The notes beneath the pieces were generated by a model. That model ran no database searches. It was not told where the DNA came from and saw only the letters and a list, made by a program, of their open reading frames with translations. This document shows, in pieces, positions 52,098-62,125 of a stretch of DNA of 64,000 nucleotides. This stretch comes from Anopheles merus (taxonomy: Eukaryota; Arthropoda; Insecta; Diptera; Culicidae). The DNA lies in contig NC_054082.1 of the NCBI RefSeq assembly GCF_017562075.2, forward strand, positions 38,824,442 through 38,888,441, written 5' to 3'. A program made the position numbers and the translations under genes. The stretch's first letter is position 1, and every line of letters starts with the position of its first letter.

Positions 52098-52103
52098 TTT
52101 ATT
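52098..52103 (-). terminator. Polyadenylation signal shared by the ARMC7-HTD2 transcript
   Basis: TTTATT on the plus strand gives AATAAA on the minus strand, about 163 nt after the HTD2 stop and upstream of the Fcp3C-like start. It is the first such hexamer after both reading frames, so it probably ends the shared mRNA. Confidence 0.55.
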
Positions 52104-52265
52104 GTTGTTTGTTTGATTAAACTACCCAAAATAGTCCACTTCAAGCCAGTATCCAGTACAAGCTGTAAATCTGGCCGTTACATCATTCCTGCAATATGCT
52201 CCCTTCGGAGATGCTTCATTCAGCAAAAAAGTAGCATTCACATTGTTATTTTACGCTAACTGTTT

Positions 52266-52694
52266 TCATTTCCGCACCGCAAACAGTTTCGCAATGCCCT
52301 CGAAAACAACGTGATCGCTTTGTTTGCTTTCGTACGAAACAGTTACAATTTTCCGCATTTCCTCCACCGTGACACTGAACTGCACCTCCTTGTCTAGCTG
52401 GCAACGGTTCGGGAAGCGAAAGTTCTGCGTCGTCACCACGAAGCCTGGAAAGTTGGAACCAATGATTCCCGCAATGACGCCATTCAGGAAGGCTCCATTC
52501 ACGAACAGCTGCTCTTTGCGCTCACAGTCGTTCATCGCCGACACGTGGATTGGATTGCTGTCACCGGTTAGAGCGACAAACTGTTTAACATCGGTCTCGC
52601 GAAATGTTCTCGTCAAACGGAACACCGTCCCCACCGTAGGTTGCACTCGGGCGCTTGTGGCGCTCATCCATCGCACTAGCCTAGGCCCGTGCAT
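52266..52694 (-). CDS. HTD2: Mitochondrial hydroxyacyl-thioester dehydratase type 2 (MaoC/hot-dog)
   Basis: This is predicted to be the 3-hydroxyacyl-thioester dehydratase of mitochondrial type II fatty acid synthesis, which removes water from (3R)-hydroxyacyl-ACP on the route to lipoate precursors. With the ATG at 52694 it is 142 residues. The N terminus MHGPRLVRWMSATSARVQ is basic with hydroxylated residues and no acids, as in a mitochondrial presequence. The hydratase-2 signature LTGDSNPIH is at residues 42-50, with the catalytic Asp45 and His50 pair. It is followed by FVNGAFLNGVIAGIIGSNFPG, matching the MaoC hot-dog helix. An upstream in-frame ATG at 52730 would overlap the ARMC7 coding sequence by 32 nt; the 52694 start, 4 nt after the ARMC7 stop, is preferred because the presequence begins there. 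There is no room for a separate promoter or a poly(A) site between the two genes. In vertebrates HTD2 is also a downstream cistron, on the RPP14 mRNA. Confidence 0.85.
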   Translation of the reverse strand: MHGPRLVRWMSATSARVQPTVGTVFRLTRTFRETDVKQFVALTGDSNPIHVSAMNDCERKEQLFVNGAFLNGVIAGIIGSNFPGFVVTTQNFRFPNRCQLDKEVQFSVTVEEMRKIVTVSYESKQSDHVVFEGIAKLFAVRK

Positions 52695-52698
52695 AGTG

Positions 52699-53307
52699 CT
52701 ACTGAAGATCGGCCACAAGTACGGTAGCAAGATTGGTAATTCGTGGATTTCCTGACTGCTTAAAACGTTCTAACAAATGCACCAAACCTTTGTCCTTCTT
52801 CAACTGGTCAGTGCTGGTATCATTCAGCAGGAAAGAATAGCACGTTAGCGCGTTGCAAACAATCTCACAGTCGGTTTGATATTTCTCCAGCAGCGCTCTA
52901 AGCTGGTCGTATCCGTTGCTTCGAACGATAAATTCTGCAATCGCTGGGTCGAGGGAAATGTTTGCCAGCCCTACGATTGCATGCAAAAGAAGCAGCCGGT
53001 CCACTACGCTTCCCGTGGACTGCTGAACGATATCGTAAAATAGCTCGTGTGCTTTTGCTTCGCGCAGAAATGTCCAATTGATCGGATCGTACGCAAAGTT
53101 TGCTAAATTGGCAGTCACTTGCTGTTGCGCTTCTGAAATAGTGGAAAAACATATTTTTAGGAAATGATAAGAGATTGTGAGATGCGTTGGGGTTTTACCT
53201 AAGTTGGACGTTTCGTAATACTCATCTACCAGCAGGCACAGGTACGCTCTTCGATTTATTCCTCCCGCAGGAGTTTTGCGCTTCAAACGTTCCTGTGTGC
53301 TGAACAT
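52699..53307 (-). CDS. ARMC7: Armadillo repeat-containing protein 7
   Basis: There are two coding exons on the minus strand, 53307-53199 and 53132-52699, with a 66-nt GT-AG intron at 53133-53198. The intron can be read through in frame, but removing it restores the family sequence ETSNLEAQQQVTANLANFAYDP around residues 32-53. The product is 180 residues, close to the roughly 200 of vertebrate ARMC7. The block QVTANLANFAYDPINW is the diagnostic ARMC7 stretch, followed by armadillo-type helices (LLLLHAIVGLANISLDPAIAEFI; LTCYSFLLND). ARMC7 is a small conserved ARM protein reported in association with spliceosome-related factors; its exact role in insects is not known to me. The start has G at -3. 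Its stop is 4 nt before the HTD2 start, so both are probably translated from one mRNA. It is head-to-head with Gcc185. Confidence 0.85.
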   Translation of the reverse strand: MFSTQERLKRKTPAGGINRRAYLCLLVDEYYETSNLGKTPTHLTISYHFLKICFSTISEAQQQVTANLANFAYDPINWTFLREAKAHELFYDIVQQSTGSVVDRLLLLHAIVGLANISLDPAIAEFIVRSNGYDQLRALLEKYQTDCEIVCNALTCYSFLLNDTSTDQLKKDKGLVHLLERFKQSGNPRITNLATVLVADLQ

Positions 53308-53913
53308 TTCGAAAGGGAAGGTATAATGATTTAACGAAAACCTTTAAAATGCTGCTGATATCCGAGCGAAATCGTACCGGCAATTATTTTATTTTGTTCG
53401 GCGGCCTGCAATGTTTACAAAACAATCCATGTTGACAGCACGGGCAGATAAACTTTGCTACACTCGTGCGCAAAACTTGCGCAGTTCGATGATTGGAATG
53501 AAAATTTAATGTGGAAAACAGATAAAAAATAAAATGGTATGAAATAATTCTGAAAAAGACCGATTAATAACTCATTTCTCTTATCAATGTGTTCTAAAAT
53601 GCATCTTTCATCAAATACAGATCCACAAAATAATATGAACCAATTGTCTTCCACGCGATCGATTTTGCACATTATCGACCCATTGACATTTGCCGTCGGT
53701 TTGACACGACCCGTCAGCGTAATCAAAATAATAAAGTTGGCAAATTCTGAGAAAGTGATTCTATTTTCGTGATTCCGTCGCAACGAAATTCAAGTTTTAC
53801 TATATTTCTTGCGTTATCTTCACACGTTGACTTAACTATTATGTATCTTAAAAGTAGACAAGCTTGAACTACACGTTTGTTCACCTACTAAATAGTGCCT
53901 AAATACCGAAACC
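53308..53913. promoter_or_regulatory. Bidirectional upstream region between ARMC7 and Gcc185
   Basis: This is the 606-nt gap between the divergent ARMC7 and Gcc185 start codons. It must hold both promoters and both 5' leaders. I see no TATA box or strong Inr/DPE pair, as is common for housekeeping genes. The part at 53415-53783 carries an unusually long minus-strand open frame, listed separately. Confidence 0.55.
53415..53672 (-). CDS. Possible small hypothetical protein in the ARMC7/Gcc185 gap
   Basis: This frame is open for 85 codons from the ATG at 53672 and stays open upstream to 53783, with no ATG there. That makes more than 120 stop-free codons in AT-rich DNA, which is unlikely by chance. 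The first half looks protein-like (MCKIDRVEDNWFILFCGSVF, then DERCILEHIDKRNELL); the second half is less so and may be intron or UTR. I do not recognise a family. It could be an exon of a small gene, the remains of one, or chance. It ends 108 nt upstream of the ARMC7 ATG on the same strand, so an upstream reading frame in an ARMC7 leader is another option. Confidence 0.25.
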   Translation of the reverse strand: MCKIDRVEDNWFILFCGSVFDERCILEHIDKRNELLIGLFQNYFIPFYFLSVFHIKFSFQSSNCASFAHECSKVYLPVLSTWIVL

Positions 53914-56900
53914 ATGAACACTAGTCAAAGCTCGGACCAGGTGATAATTCTACGATTCATGATATTATTTGCTCAGCTGCTGATGTCACGCAATAATAGA
54001 ACGCTTGATGACCCGCTTTTTTCCGCAGGATTCTGGACGGAAGCCCAGCCCGTTCGATAATCTAAGCCGAGACGATCTGGTGAAAAAGTGCAAAGGTCTG
54101 CTGGGAATAGCACAAAAAGCGAAGCAAGCTAAAGATGGTAACATAGAACACGCTTCGTGACCTTGCGGTTTGATTACTTTTAACGCAATTATCTTGCTTT
54201 TAGAGTGTCAAGAGGAGAACCGCCGCCTTAAGGAACAGCTTGGTCATTTCGAAACACAGAAAAATGCCGATAAGGAGTGCATCAAGGCCATGCAAGAGGT
54301 GGCCGACTCGTACATGGACCAAAAGCTGCAAGCAACGATGAAAGTGGACGAGCTAGAGAAGCAAATGACGAAACTGAAAGCCCAGCTGGCAGATGAAGTA
54401 TCCGCGCACGAACAGCAAACCAAAACGATGCGCCTAGAGATGGATCAGTTGAAGGAAAAGCTTGCCCTGCTGGAACGGGATGCTACAACCTGCTCAGCGG
54501 AACAGTTTGCCGAGCTGCGGGAGGAAAATTCTAATCTTGAAAAGGAACGAATAGCACTCGAACAGGAACTGATCAAGCTCAAGGGCAGCCAAACTGTGCT
54601 GGGCGATTCAGCTCATACACCGCGGGAAGAGAAATTGATCCGCAAGCTAAAGCTGTACAAAGCAAAGGTGCAGGAAATTAACGCAAAGCTGCTACTGCTA
54701 AAGTCCGATCGAAAGATTCTACTGAAAACGGTCAAAGAGTACTCTGACCAGGTACCGAAGTGGCAGAAAGATTTGGTAAACGCATCAAACGTTTTGTTTG
54801 AGAAAATACGCCTGCTCGAGCTGGAAAAGAGCAATCTGGAAGAAAAAGTTGGACAGCACGAGGAGCTACAGAAAGGGCTGCGCGAGAAGAACGATGCTCT
54901 GGAACGTAAAGTGTCGGAACTAATGCGTGAAATCGAAAATGGTTCGCTAACTGCACGGGATCAAACTGACGACGGCAACACTGACGGAGAAAGTAATGAA
55001 ACGCAGGTTGAAGAATTGCGAGCGGAAATAGAACGTTTGAACTCCTCGCTTGCTTCGATGGAAGTGGATAAACAGTCGGAACTGGCAGCGCAAGAAGCCA
55101 AATTACAAACCGATTCCGAAGAGAAGGAGAGTCTTCGCACGGACCTTGAAGTATGTAAGCAGACTATTGTTGAGTTAAAAGCAAAGATTCTAGCGCAGGA
55201 AGAAGTGCTAACCGAAAGTATGGAATCGCAAAGAAGCCTCAGTACACAGGTGGATCAGTACAAACAACAAACTAGCGCATTTGAGCAGCAAGAAAAGCAA
55301 CTACAAGAAGAACTTCAAAAGCAAACACAACAGTTAGAGCATCACGATAAGGTGCAGCATACTTTGGAGGAAAATGTTGAGAGCCTAACTAGTAAGTTGA
55401 GCGAAATGCAAAGGGAAAATCATCGCCTGCAAGAAGCATTAGAATCGATGTCGACTGAAGGTGGTGAAAAATTGGTCGCCCTACAGAAGCAGCTAAGCGA
55501 GACTTCACAAACACTGGCTGATATGGAGCGGGAAAAGGAAGGATTGGCGAAGAAAATCGTCTCGCTGGAAGGTGAACTACAGGCACAAGCCTCAAAGATG
55601 GCAGAGGAAAACCAGCAGGTAATGCAGAAGCTGATAGTGGAAAATCAAAACCTAGAAGCACAACTGGCACAGCTGGCCGAGAAGCTGAAGGGCAGCATTG
55701 GCAAGTTCAAACAAAGCCAGGAACGCTGCAAGCGCCTTGAGCAGGAAACCGAATCCAGAATGCTCGAACTGGAGGAACTTTTGTCGGAAAAGACTCGCCT
55801 GCTAGATGAGGCGAAACAAGCTCGCGCCGACAACGATGAGAAGTGTCAACAGTTGACGGTAGATTTGCAGACCAAGAGTAACAGCATAGTGGAATTGGAG
55901 CAAGAAAAGGAACGTTTTGCAAAAGAGCTGGCAGAATTAAAGACTAGACTCCAGCAAAACGATAATAAGTTGGTAGATAAAAGGCAGTCCCAGGTGCAAA
56001 AGCTTCAAGAACAAATCACTACCCTGTCGGAAAGTTGCGACCGGCTGAAGACGGAGAACGGCGAATTGCTATCCGAGTTGAAGGAGATCAACGAAATGCT
56101 GAAAGACCGTGGAGAGGTTATAAACTTGCAGCTTTCCAAAATAGCCGAACTTCAAGACAAGCTGTCCCGTGCCGAAACGGTCGATATGCAACCTTTGAAG
56201 CAACAAATTGAGCAGCTGCAAAGCACGGTCGCGGAAAAGGAGGCAGAATTGGAGCGACAGCGCGATGAGCTAGCGACCGCCATCAATCGCTCCAACGTTA
56301 GCTTCGATGCGCAAAGTGACGTCATGTCGACGTCAACGATTTCGCGCGTCGAAGATGTGGCACGGTTGCGGGAGATCGACGAAAGCTTCGAGGAGAAGTA
56401 CATTAAGCTCCGGTCGCTGGCGGTGAAGCTTAAAAAGAAGGTAGCCGAACAGACGGTGCTGTTGCAAAAGTATGAAAAAGAGACGTCCGCTGCTCCGAAT
56501 AGCGCCACCATCACTTCGGATTCATCGGTACAAGCAATGAATAAAAATGTGCAAACACTGCAATCGGAAAATGATCGTTTGCAAGACCAGCTCGACGGTA
56601 TGACACAGGAGATGGCAAAACTGCGCTCGGAACTGGAGCAAAAATCTATCGACCTGACCACGCTGGAGCAGGTGCAGAAAGACGTGGAAGGCACGAGCAA
56701 AGACCGAAGCGCTCTGGAAACAGCTATCCGTGAGTATCAAACACAGATCCAAAACCTAAAGCGGGAAAAGGAAGCATTCCAGCTGGCGAAGAAGGAAATC
56801 GACGCTGAAAATCAACGATTAAAGTCCTCGCTGAAAGCAAAGGAAAAGGAAATTGCCGAAGGGGCGGAACAGCAGAAAGAGCTACGCTCGGAGCTGGAGC

Positions 56901-58757
56901 GGTCCAAGCTGGCAGTGAAGAAGGCGAACGTGTTGACGCTTGAAATGGAAGCGTACGAGCGATCGTTGGCCGAGCTAAACACGAAGCTGGAGGCGAAGAA
57001 AACGTTGGTGAAAGAGCTGGAAGGCACGATCGATGTGCAGGAACGTACGATGAAGAGTCTGAAGCAGCAGCTGACCATACTGGAGGAAGGCTTGGAAGCG
57101 CAGCAAAAGCATTCCCGCGAGCTCAAGCAAGAGGTGGACGCCCAGCAGGGCAAACTGCGTCAAAGCGAACATCAGCGCATAGAGCTCAGTGATCAGTTGG
57201 AGGAGCTTCGCGACGAGCACGATCGGTTGAAGCAGAAGGTTGAAAACAATCGCGTCGAACTGGAACAGATAGCGGCAGACAAGGAAAAGACCTGTGGTTC
57301 GCTGGAAGTGGAAAAGAATTCACTGCTCAAGCGCAACGTCGCCCTGGAAGATGAGCTAAGCGAATTAAGAAAGGACCTGGTCGGGAAGCAGCAAGAGCTG
57401 GATGATGTGCGGACTGAATTTGCGAGCTACAAAATACGCGCCCAATCCGTACTGCGCCAGAATCAGAACAAGGACAGCAGCCGCGAGAAGGAGCTGGAAG
57501 AGGAAGTGAGCCAGCTGCAGCGTTCGCTGGATGCGGTCGAGGGCAAGCAACAAGCGCTGGCCAAGCAAATAAGCGACCTGTCGCGCAGCAATGACGAGTT
57601 GAAAAATGAACGAGACCGCACGCAGGCTCGGTGCAAGGAGCTGTTGGCATTGCTTGAAGAGAACCGGCTGCACATTGACTCGCTGATGGAAGAATCACGC
57701 AAACAAAGCTCGGACCACCAGGAAGCCCTTAAAACGCAGCGCATTCAGAATGAAACGCTGGTCCAGTGCTACAAGAAGCAGCTCGAAGAGCAGCAGGAAA
57801 CCCATTCCCGGGAATTGCAACAGCTGCAGCAAACCTTACGCAGCCGGCCCGAGGCTACGCTGGACAGTTTATCATCGGTCGCCGGGCGTAGCACGCTGCT
57901 GAACAACAACAATCTGCAAAGCCTACTGCTAGGGCCAGGGGGAAGTGGTGCAAATCGTGCCACCTTCACCGATGAACAGCGCATCAATCTGCTGCTAATG
58001 GAACGGGAAGATGGCGAAGGCTCGGAAAGCACCGGCTTGGGTGCGGCTGGCGGTCCGGTTGGCACACTGCGCCGCAAGCTTTCTACCTCGTCCCGTCTCG
58101 GTCGTAGCGGTCGTGACGTGATTCCGCTGGATGAGCTGCTAAACACGTCATTCGACGATACGGCATCGGTTGCTATGACGGATGGGGAGCATGAGCTGCA
58201 GCAGCACCAGGGCCTCCTGTTCGGTAGGGATTCGTCGCCAACGGTCGAACTGCAGCACACGAAGGAGCAACTTAGCAAGCAGGAAAGCAGGGTACGCCAT
58301 TTGACCGCGGTGCTGGCGGAAGCGGAGCAGGATCTCGCCAAGCTAACACAGCTGAACGAGCTGCTAAAGGAGGAGGTCCGACGGCAGCAGCGCTCGATCG
58401 AGCGGGAGGCGCATGTACACAATTCGGAGTATTTAAAAAATGTGATATTCAAGGTAGGTTTTGGTGCAACTGTGTGTTTGGTACATAGCAAGATTGCATA
58501 CTAATTCCATCCGTTTGTTCCTGACAGTTTGTAACATTAAGCAATGGAGACGAACGGTCTAGGCTGGTGCCGGTTCTAAACACGATACTTAAGCTTAGTC
58601 CCGAGGAGACACAAAAATTGCAGAACGTTGCCAAAGGTACGTTAACTCGCCATGATAAAGCTATGGATTGATTGTAATGACGCTTGTTTTTTTTATTCTC
58701 TTCCTCGTAGGTTCTGATCCTAGTGCCCGTGGATGGACGGGTTTGTTGTGGAGTTAA
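53914..58757 (+). CDS. Gcc185: GRIP-domain golgin, GCC185 (GCC2) homologue
   Basis: This is a long trans-Golgi tethering coiled coil, known in animals to capture endosome-derived vesicles and to bind small GTPases of the Arl/Rab type. Five coding exons are 53914-53940, 54029-54137, 54204-58453, 58528-58636 and 58711-58757, all with GT-AG introns of 66-88 nt and consistent phases. They give 1513 residues (human GCC2 is about 1680). Residues 10-45 include a short conserved N-terminal region (FDNLSRDDLVKKCKGLLG). Residues about 46-1260 are near-continuous heptad coiled coil rich in Glu, Gln, Lys and Leu. About 1265-1400 is a flexible linker with NNNN, Gly-rich and Ser-rich parts (RRKLSTSSRLGR). 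A last short coiled coil leads into the GRIP domain at about 1454-1500, beginning EYLKNVIFK, where the Tyr is the residue GRIP domains use to bind Arl1. The domain continues across exons 4 and 5 (LVPVLNTILKLSPEE, ending GWTGLLWS). The start ATG has ACC before it, a strong context. Confidence 0.93.
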
Positions 58758-61216
58758 AAGTGCATCGAATATTATGCCCCCATCTGGTTCCATTCCTGGT
58801 TTTATAGTAGAAGAGTGTTAAACCTTTATCCCGTACTTGTTAGATAGTTCCTACGGCAGTTTGTACCCCTATCCTCCCCACTGTAAAATCGATTGAAGCA
58901 TTTTGCCTTTCGATTATCCCGTCCGAATTTGGTAAGGTTTAAAGGGTGGAAAGAAACCGATTGCAATTTTATTCCTATATTCTCACTCTTTATCGGCAAT
59001 TGCACTGAACTCTAGAGCGTGTTTAGGAAGGAGCGGTTATAGTATGTTATCAATATGGTTTTAATGAATTATTGCAACTTACTACCTACGAACTACATTT
59101 CTCTGTATGCCGTAATATACCCAGAGTATCCCGATTCGATTCCAATTTCTCTAAATGCATTGTGTCCTTGGTAAAATAATGAGTTAACGTTTATTGTGCT
59201 GTACAATTTGGTTGTTAGCGCTTTACTATAGCTAGCTTTTGCACTCTGTTTGAAATAAGGACAGATTAGGTAGAACATTTCTTGAAGGTGCAATAAAAAC
59301 TATACAAAACAGACATTTAAAACAAACAGGTACAAACGAGATCTCACCACTCGTACTTCATGCGTACGATCGCGCGCGTGTTCATCACGGACTCGCAAAA
59401 ATAACCGCCTCTCTCCCGCTCCGGAGAGGCTCTTTAAATGAAGCAATGAAAGAAACGTGCAAAACGGGTCTCGTGCACAGAGAAATCTCAGCAAATTGGC
59501 ATGTGCGAAAATGGCATTCATCCATTTCCTTTTTCGTTGCGGGATCGGGAACCTGCACAGCCGTGGTAGCGAAAACTCCTCATGCGCAATTTTATCGCCT
59601 CGCGTGTTCACTGTGTGTGTGGCCCGTGCTCCGGCCTGCGGGGAACGGAACTGTGAGGGAGGCGGGCAAGGCCGGTGGGTAAGATATATTCATAGCACTT
59701 TATCTGTCTGGGCGCTGGGTTTGTGTTATGCTGTCTTATGCTGTCTCGTTCCGTTGCGTGCGACTATTTGACGTAAAGAGCGTAACCAAGCATAAACGCC
59801 CAGAACTGAAAGACGTGCAAATGAACACCAATGATTGATTTGATCTAGCGAGATCGTGTTTATACTTTACAGGAACAGGAAAGTGAAGTGTTTTCGGTGC
59901 GTTAGATCTGTTTCAATGGGAAAATTTGAGAAAAAATTAAATGAAAATCGTCAACCAGCGCCACCGTTTAATAGTTCCTAATAAAAGTAAGTGAACATTG
60001 GTTTATCTATTACTTTTTATATATACACAAATAACATAAATGCTAAATAGCAACTGTAATTTTAAATATTTTGCAGTTTTTATTAAACCCGCATGAACCA
60101 ATTCCATGCTATCGAAATCCTTGAAATGAAATGGCAATCGTCCTAACAAATGTGTGCAAAATTCCAAAACATATGTTGAGCGGACGTTTAAACTGACAAC
60201 GACCGTCCTTCGCCCTGATGTGCGGTTTCGGGGCGAAGATGAATTTGCGGATGAACACCCGCTGCTTGTTCCTCCCCCACTCGGTGGAGAGCGGGTTCAT
60301 TCGTCACGTTGGTCGCGCATGTTCTGAACGCCGTGTGAAAATTCGGCCTTTCACTCCTTTGTGCTCGTGGTAAGTGGAACGTTTTTCTGTGTGCTCCTGC
60401 AGATTTGTGAAAGGTTTGTGAAAATTTCTGGAAAATCATCGGCCTACCCACGGAAAACCCACGGAACGGCTACTAAACACTGTGCTAAACCGTGAGAATC
60501 CGTTGTGCCGGTGGCGGATTTAACGCCATCGAATGGTAGAAATTTTGTGCTGTGGCGTTGCGGAAGGTGTTGCAATGCCTGCCGGTTTCTGCATGTGCCG
60601 GAACCTGGTGTGACCAGTCCTGGCACGGTGCCCACACTTGCAGCCGGCGGCAGCTGTATAAAGTGTTGCTGGATTTTCCAAACAAACAAAAAAAAAACTC
60701 CACACCATCCCTACATTTAGCGGACAGCATATTTTAATTTGTGTCTCCGTGTGTGTGTGTGTGTGTTTTAATTCGAGGAAAATCCTTTTTTCTGCTGATA
60801 TATTGCACTAGTGTCCATGTGTGCACACTCCCACCAATACCCCCCGGTACCATTTGCGGCTGCGGTATGGATGGGACGGAAAAGCATGACATGCTATCTG
60901 GTGAAAACTATTTCACCATCGCAAATGACGTTCTTTGCGTTTCTGCAACGTGCAGTTGCCCCGCACAGGGTGGGTGCTGGTGTTGTTTGATCGAGAAACC
61001 ATCTAGACGGCAGTTGAAATCCATTTCAAGTCGCTGCTATCGCGCCGGGGCAACGTGAAATGTTAGAAAAGGATAGCTCTAGCCGTTGGGGGAAAAACGG
61101 CCCCCAGACACACCGCCTGCCAGCAGGTATGTGCGAGCGGGAACGCACTAGCTAACCTTGCAATTTGCTCAGCGAAGAGGAAACTTGTGAAAACCTCGGC
61201 TGGAGCCCAGCAGAGC
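58758..61216. other. Gcc185 3' UTR and intergenic DNA
   Basis: The left part to about 59310 is probably the Gcc185 3' UTR. The rest shows no gene. A strong isolated donor-like GTAAGT occurs at 60370-60375 without a convincing promoter before it. Confidence 0.55.
59292..59297 (+). terminator. Possible polyadenylation signal of Gcc185
   Basis: This is the first AATAAA hexamer after the Gcc185 stop, implying a 3' UTR of about 550 nt. No nearer AATAAA was seen. Confidence 0.4.
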
Positions 61217-61248
61217 TCAGTTCGTCGCCACGATTGAAAGCGAACGTG
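61217..61248 (+). promoter_or_regulatory. Candidate Inr + MTE core promoter
   Basis: The Inr TCAGTT has its A (+1) at 61219. AACG falls at +25 to +28 (61243-61246) within AGCGAACGT, the position expected for the AACG core of the arthropod MTE motif. No TATA box is seen about 30 nt upstream, as usual for this class. A perfect GTAAGT donor at 61327 would end a 108-nt first exon. There is no intact gene on this strand before the window edge, so this would start a long-intron gene extending to the right. The promoter is an inference from motif spacing. Confidence 0.4.
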
Positions 61249-61326
61249 CGCTGGTGCAGTTTCGTCCTTTCTCATTCCGGAACAGTTTGCAGCCCTGAAA
61301 GAGGCAGGATTTGTGTTTCTGTGCGT
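61219..61326 (+). other. Candidate non-coding first exon
   Basis: This is the interval from the candidate start at 61219 to the GTAAGT donor at 61327-61332. It shows no convincing coding frame and would be 5' UTR. It depends wholly on the promoter call. Confidence 0.3.
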
Positions 61327-62047
61327 GTAAGTGTGTCGTCTTTGATCTTACCGGTTGTGCATTTGGGAAGAGTGGCACTTTGTAAGTAGTAGTCTCGAAG
61401 GTTTTTTTTCCCCTATTGAACATATTTGCATATTGAGGTGCAGCCTTAGCCGAAACTAGCCGGTCCGCCCGGCCCACATGGTTTGTGCGGTCCTGGTGGA
61501 TGTGGGCCGTTCTGCGGCCCGTAAATTTTAGGTTAGGTTTTCGCGAAACGTTCCACCTCGTGGCTGATGAGTGGAAAATGTGCTTTTCTATATTTATACA
61601 CACCGACGTGTCACGCCAGCGGGAGACAATGTCTCTCGGTACGCGAAATTGCAAAAGACGGCACTGGGAGGCGTGTGCGAAATGAAGAGGAGGGGGGAGG
61701 GGAGGGAGTGGTGGTACAAGGGGCGGTTGGTTGCGGACGAACGGCAAGAGCACAGGTTGACGGATAAAGATTTCTGCTTCTGTCTTTCGTCAAATTGTGC
61801 GAGCACGCTGTGAAAAGCAAGATGTCTGCCGGGATTGGGATAGAAGAGAGCATCACAGATCACAGCACCGTTTGCCGGGTCTCGTGTATCGCGAAACTCG
61901 ACGTTGGATTCAATGTCGTTATTAAGTTAGAACGTTATTTCTTGGAATATTGTTCGATTCCAATAATTAATAACAGTAACATGTATTTCTTGAATAAGAA
62001 AGTTCCTTCAATATTCTTTTGAAATCTTTTTTAACATCCCGTATGAG

Positions 62048-62125
62048 TAACGCATAAAACATGGCTGACTTGGATACCACGGCGAGCTTGGTTGACAACC
62101 GTGCTCAATTTTATAACACACCAAT
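62048..62125 (+). other. Candidate first coding exon of a gene running off the right edge
   Basis: An AG acceptor after a short pyrimidine stretch (62046-62047) is followed by an ATG at 62061 in excellent insect context (AAAC before, G after). The frame reads MADLDTTASLVDNRAQFYNT and reaches a GTACGT donor at 62126. Codon choice looks protein-like. I do not recognise the protein, and no following exon could be found in the window. It would fit the upstream promoter candidate at 61219. Confidence 0.25.

Noticed and set aside
52695..52730. Upstream ATG at 52730 as the HTD2 start
   Set aside because: It would overlap ARMC7 by 32 nt and place a hydrophobic, non-presequence stretch before the better mitochondrial targeting start at 52694.
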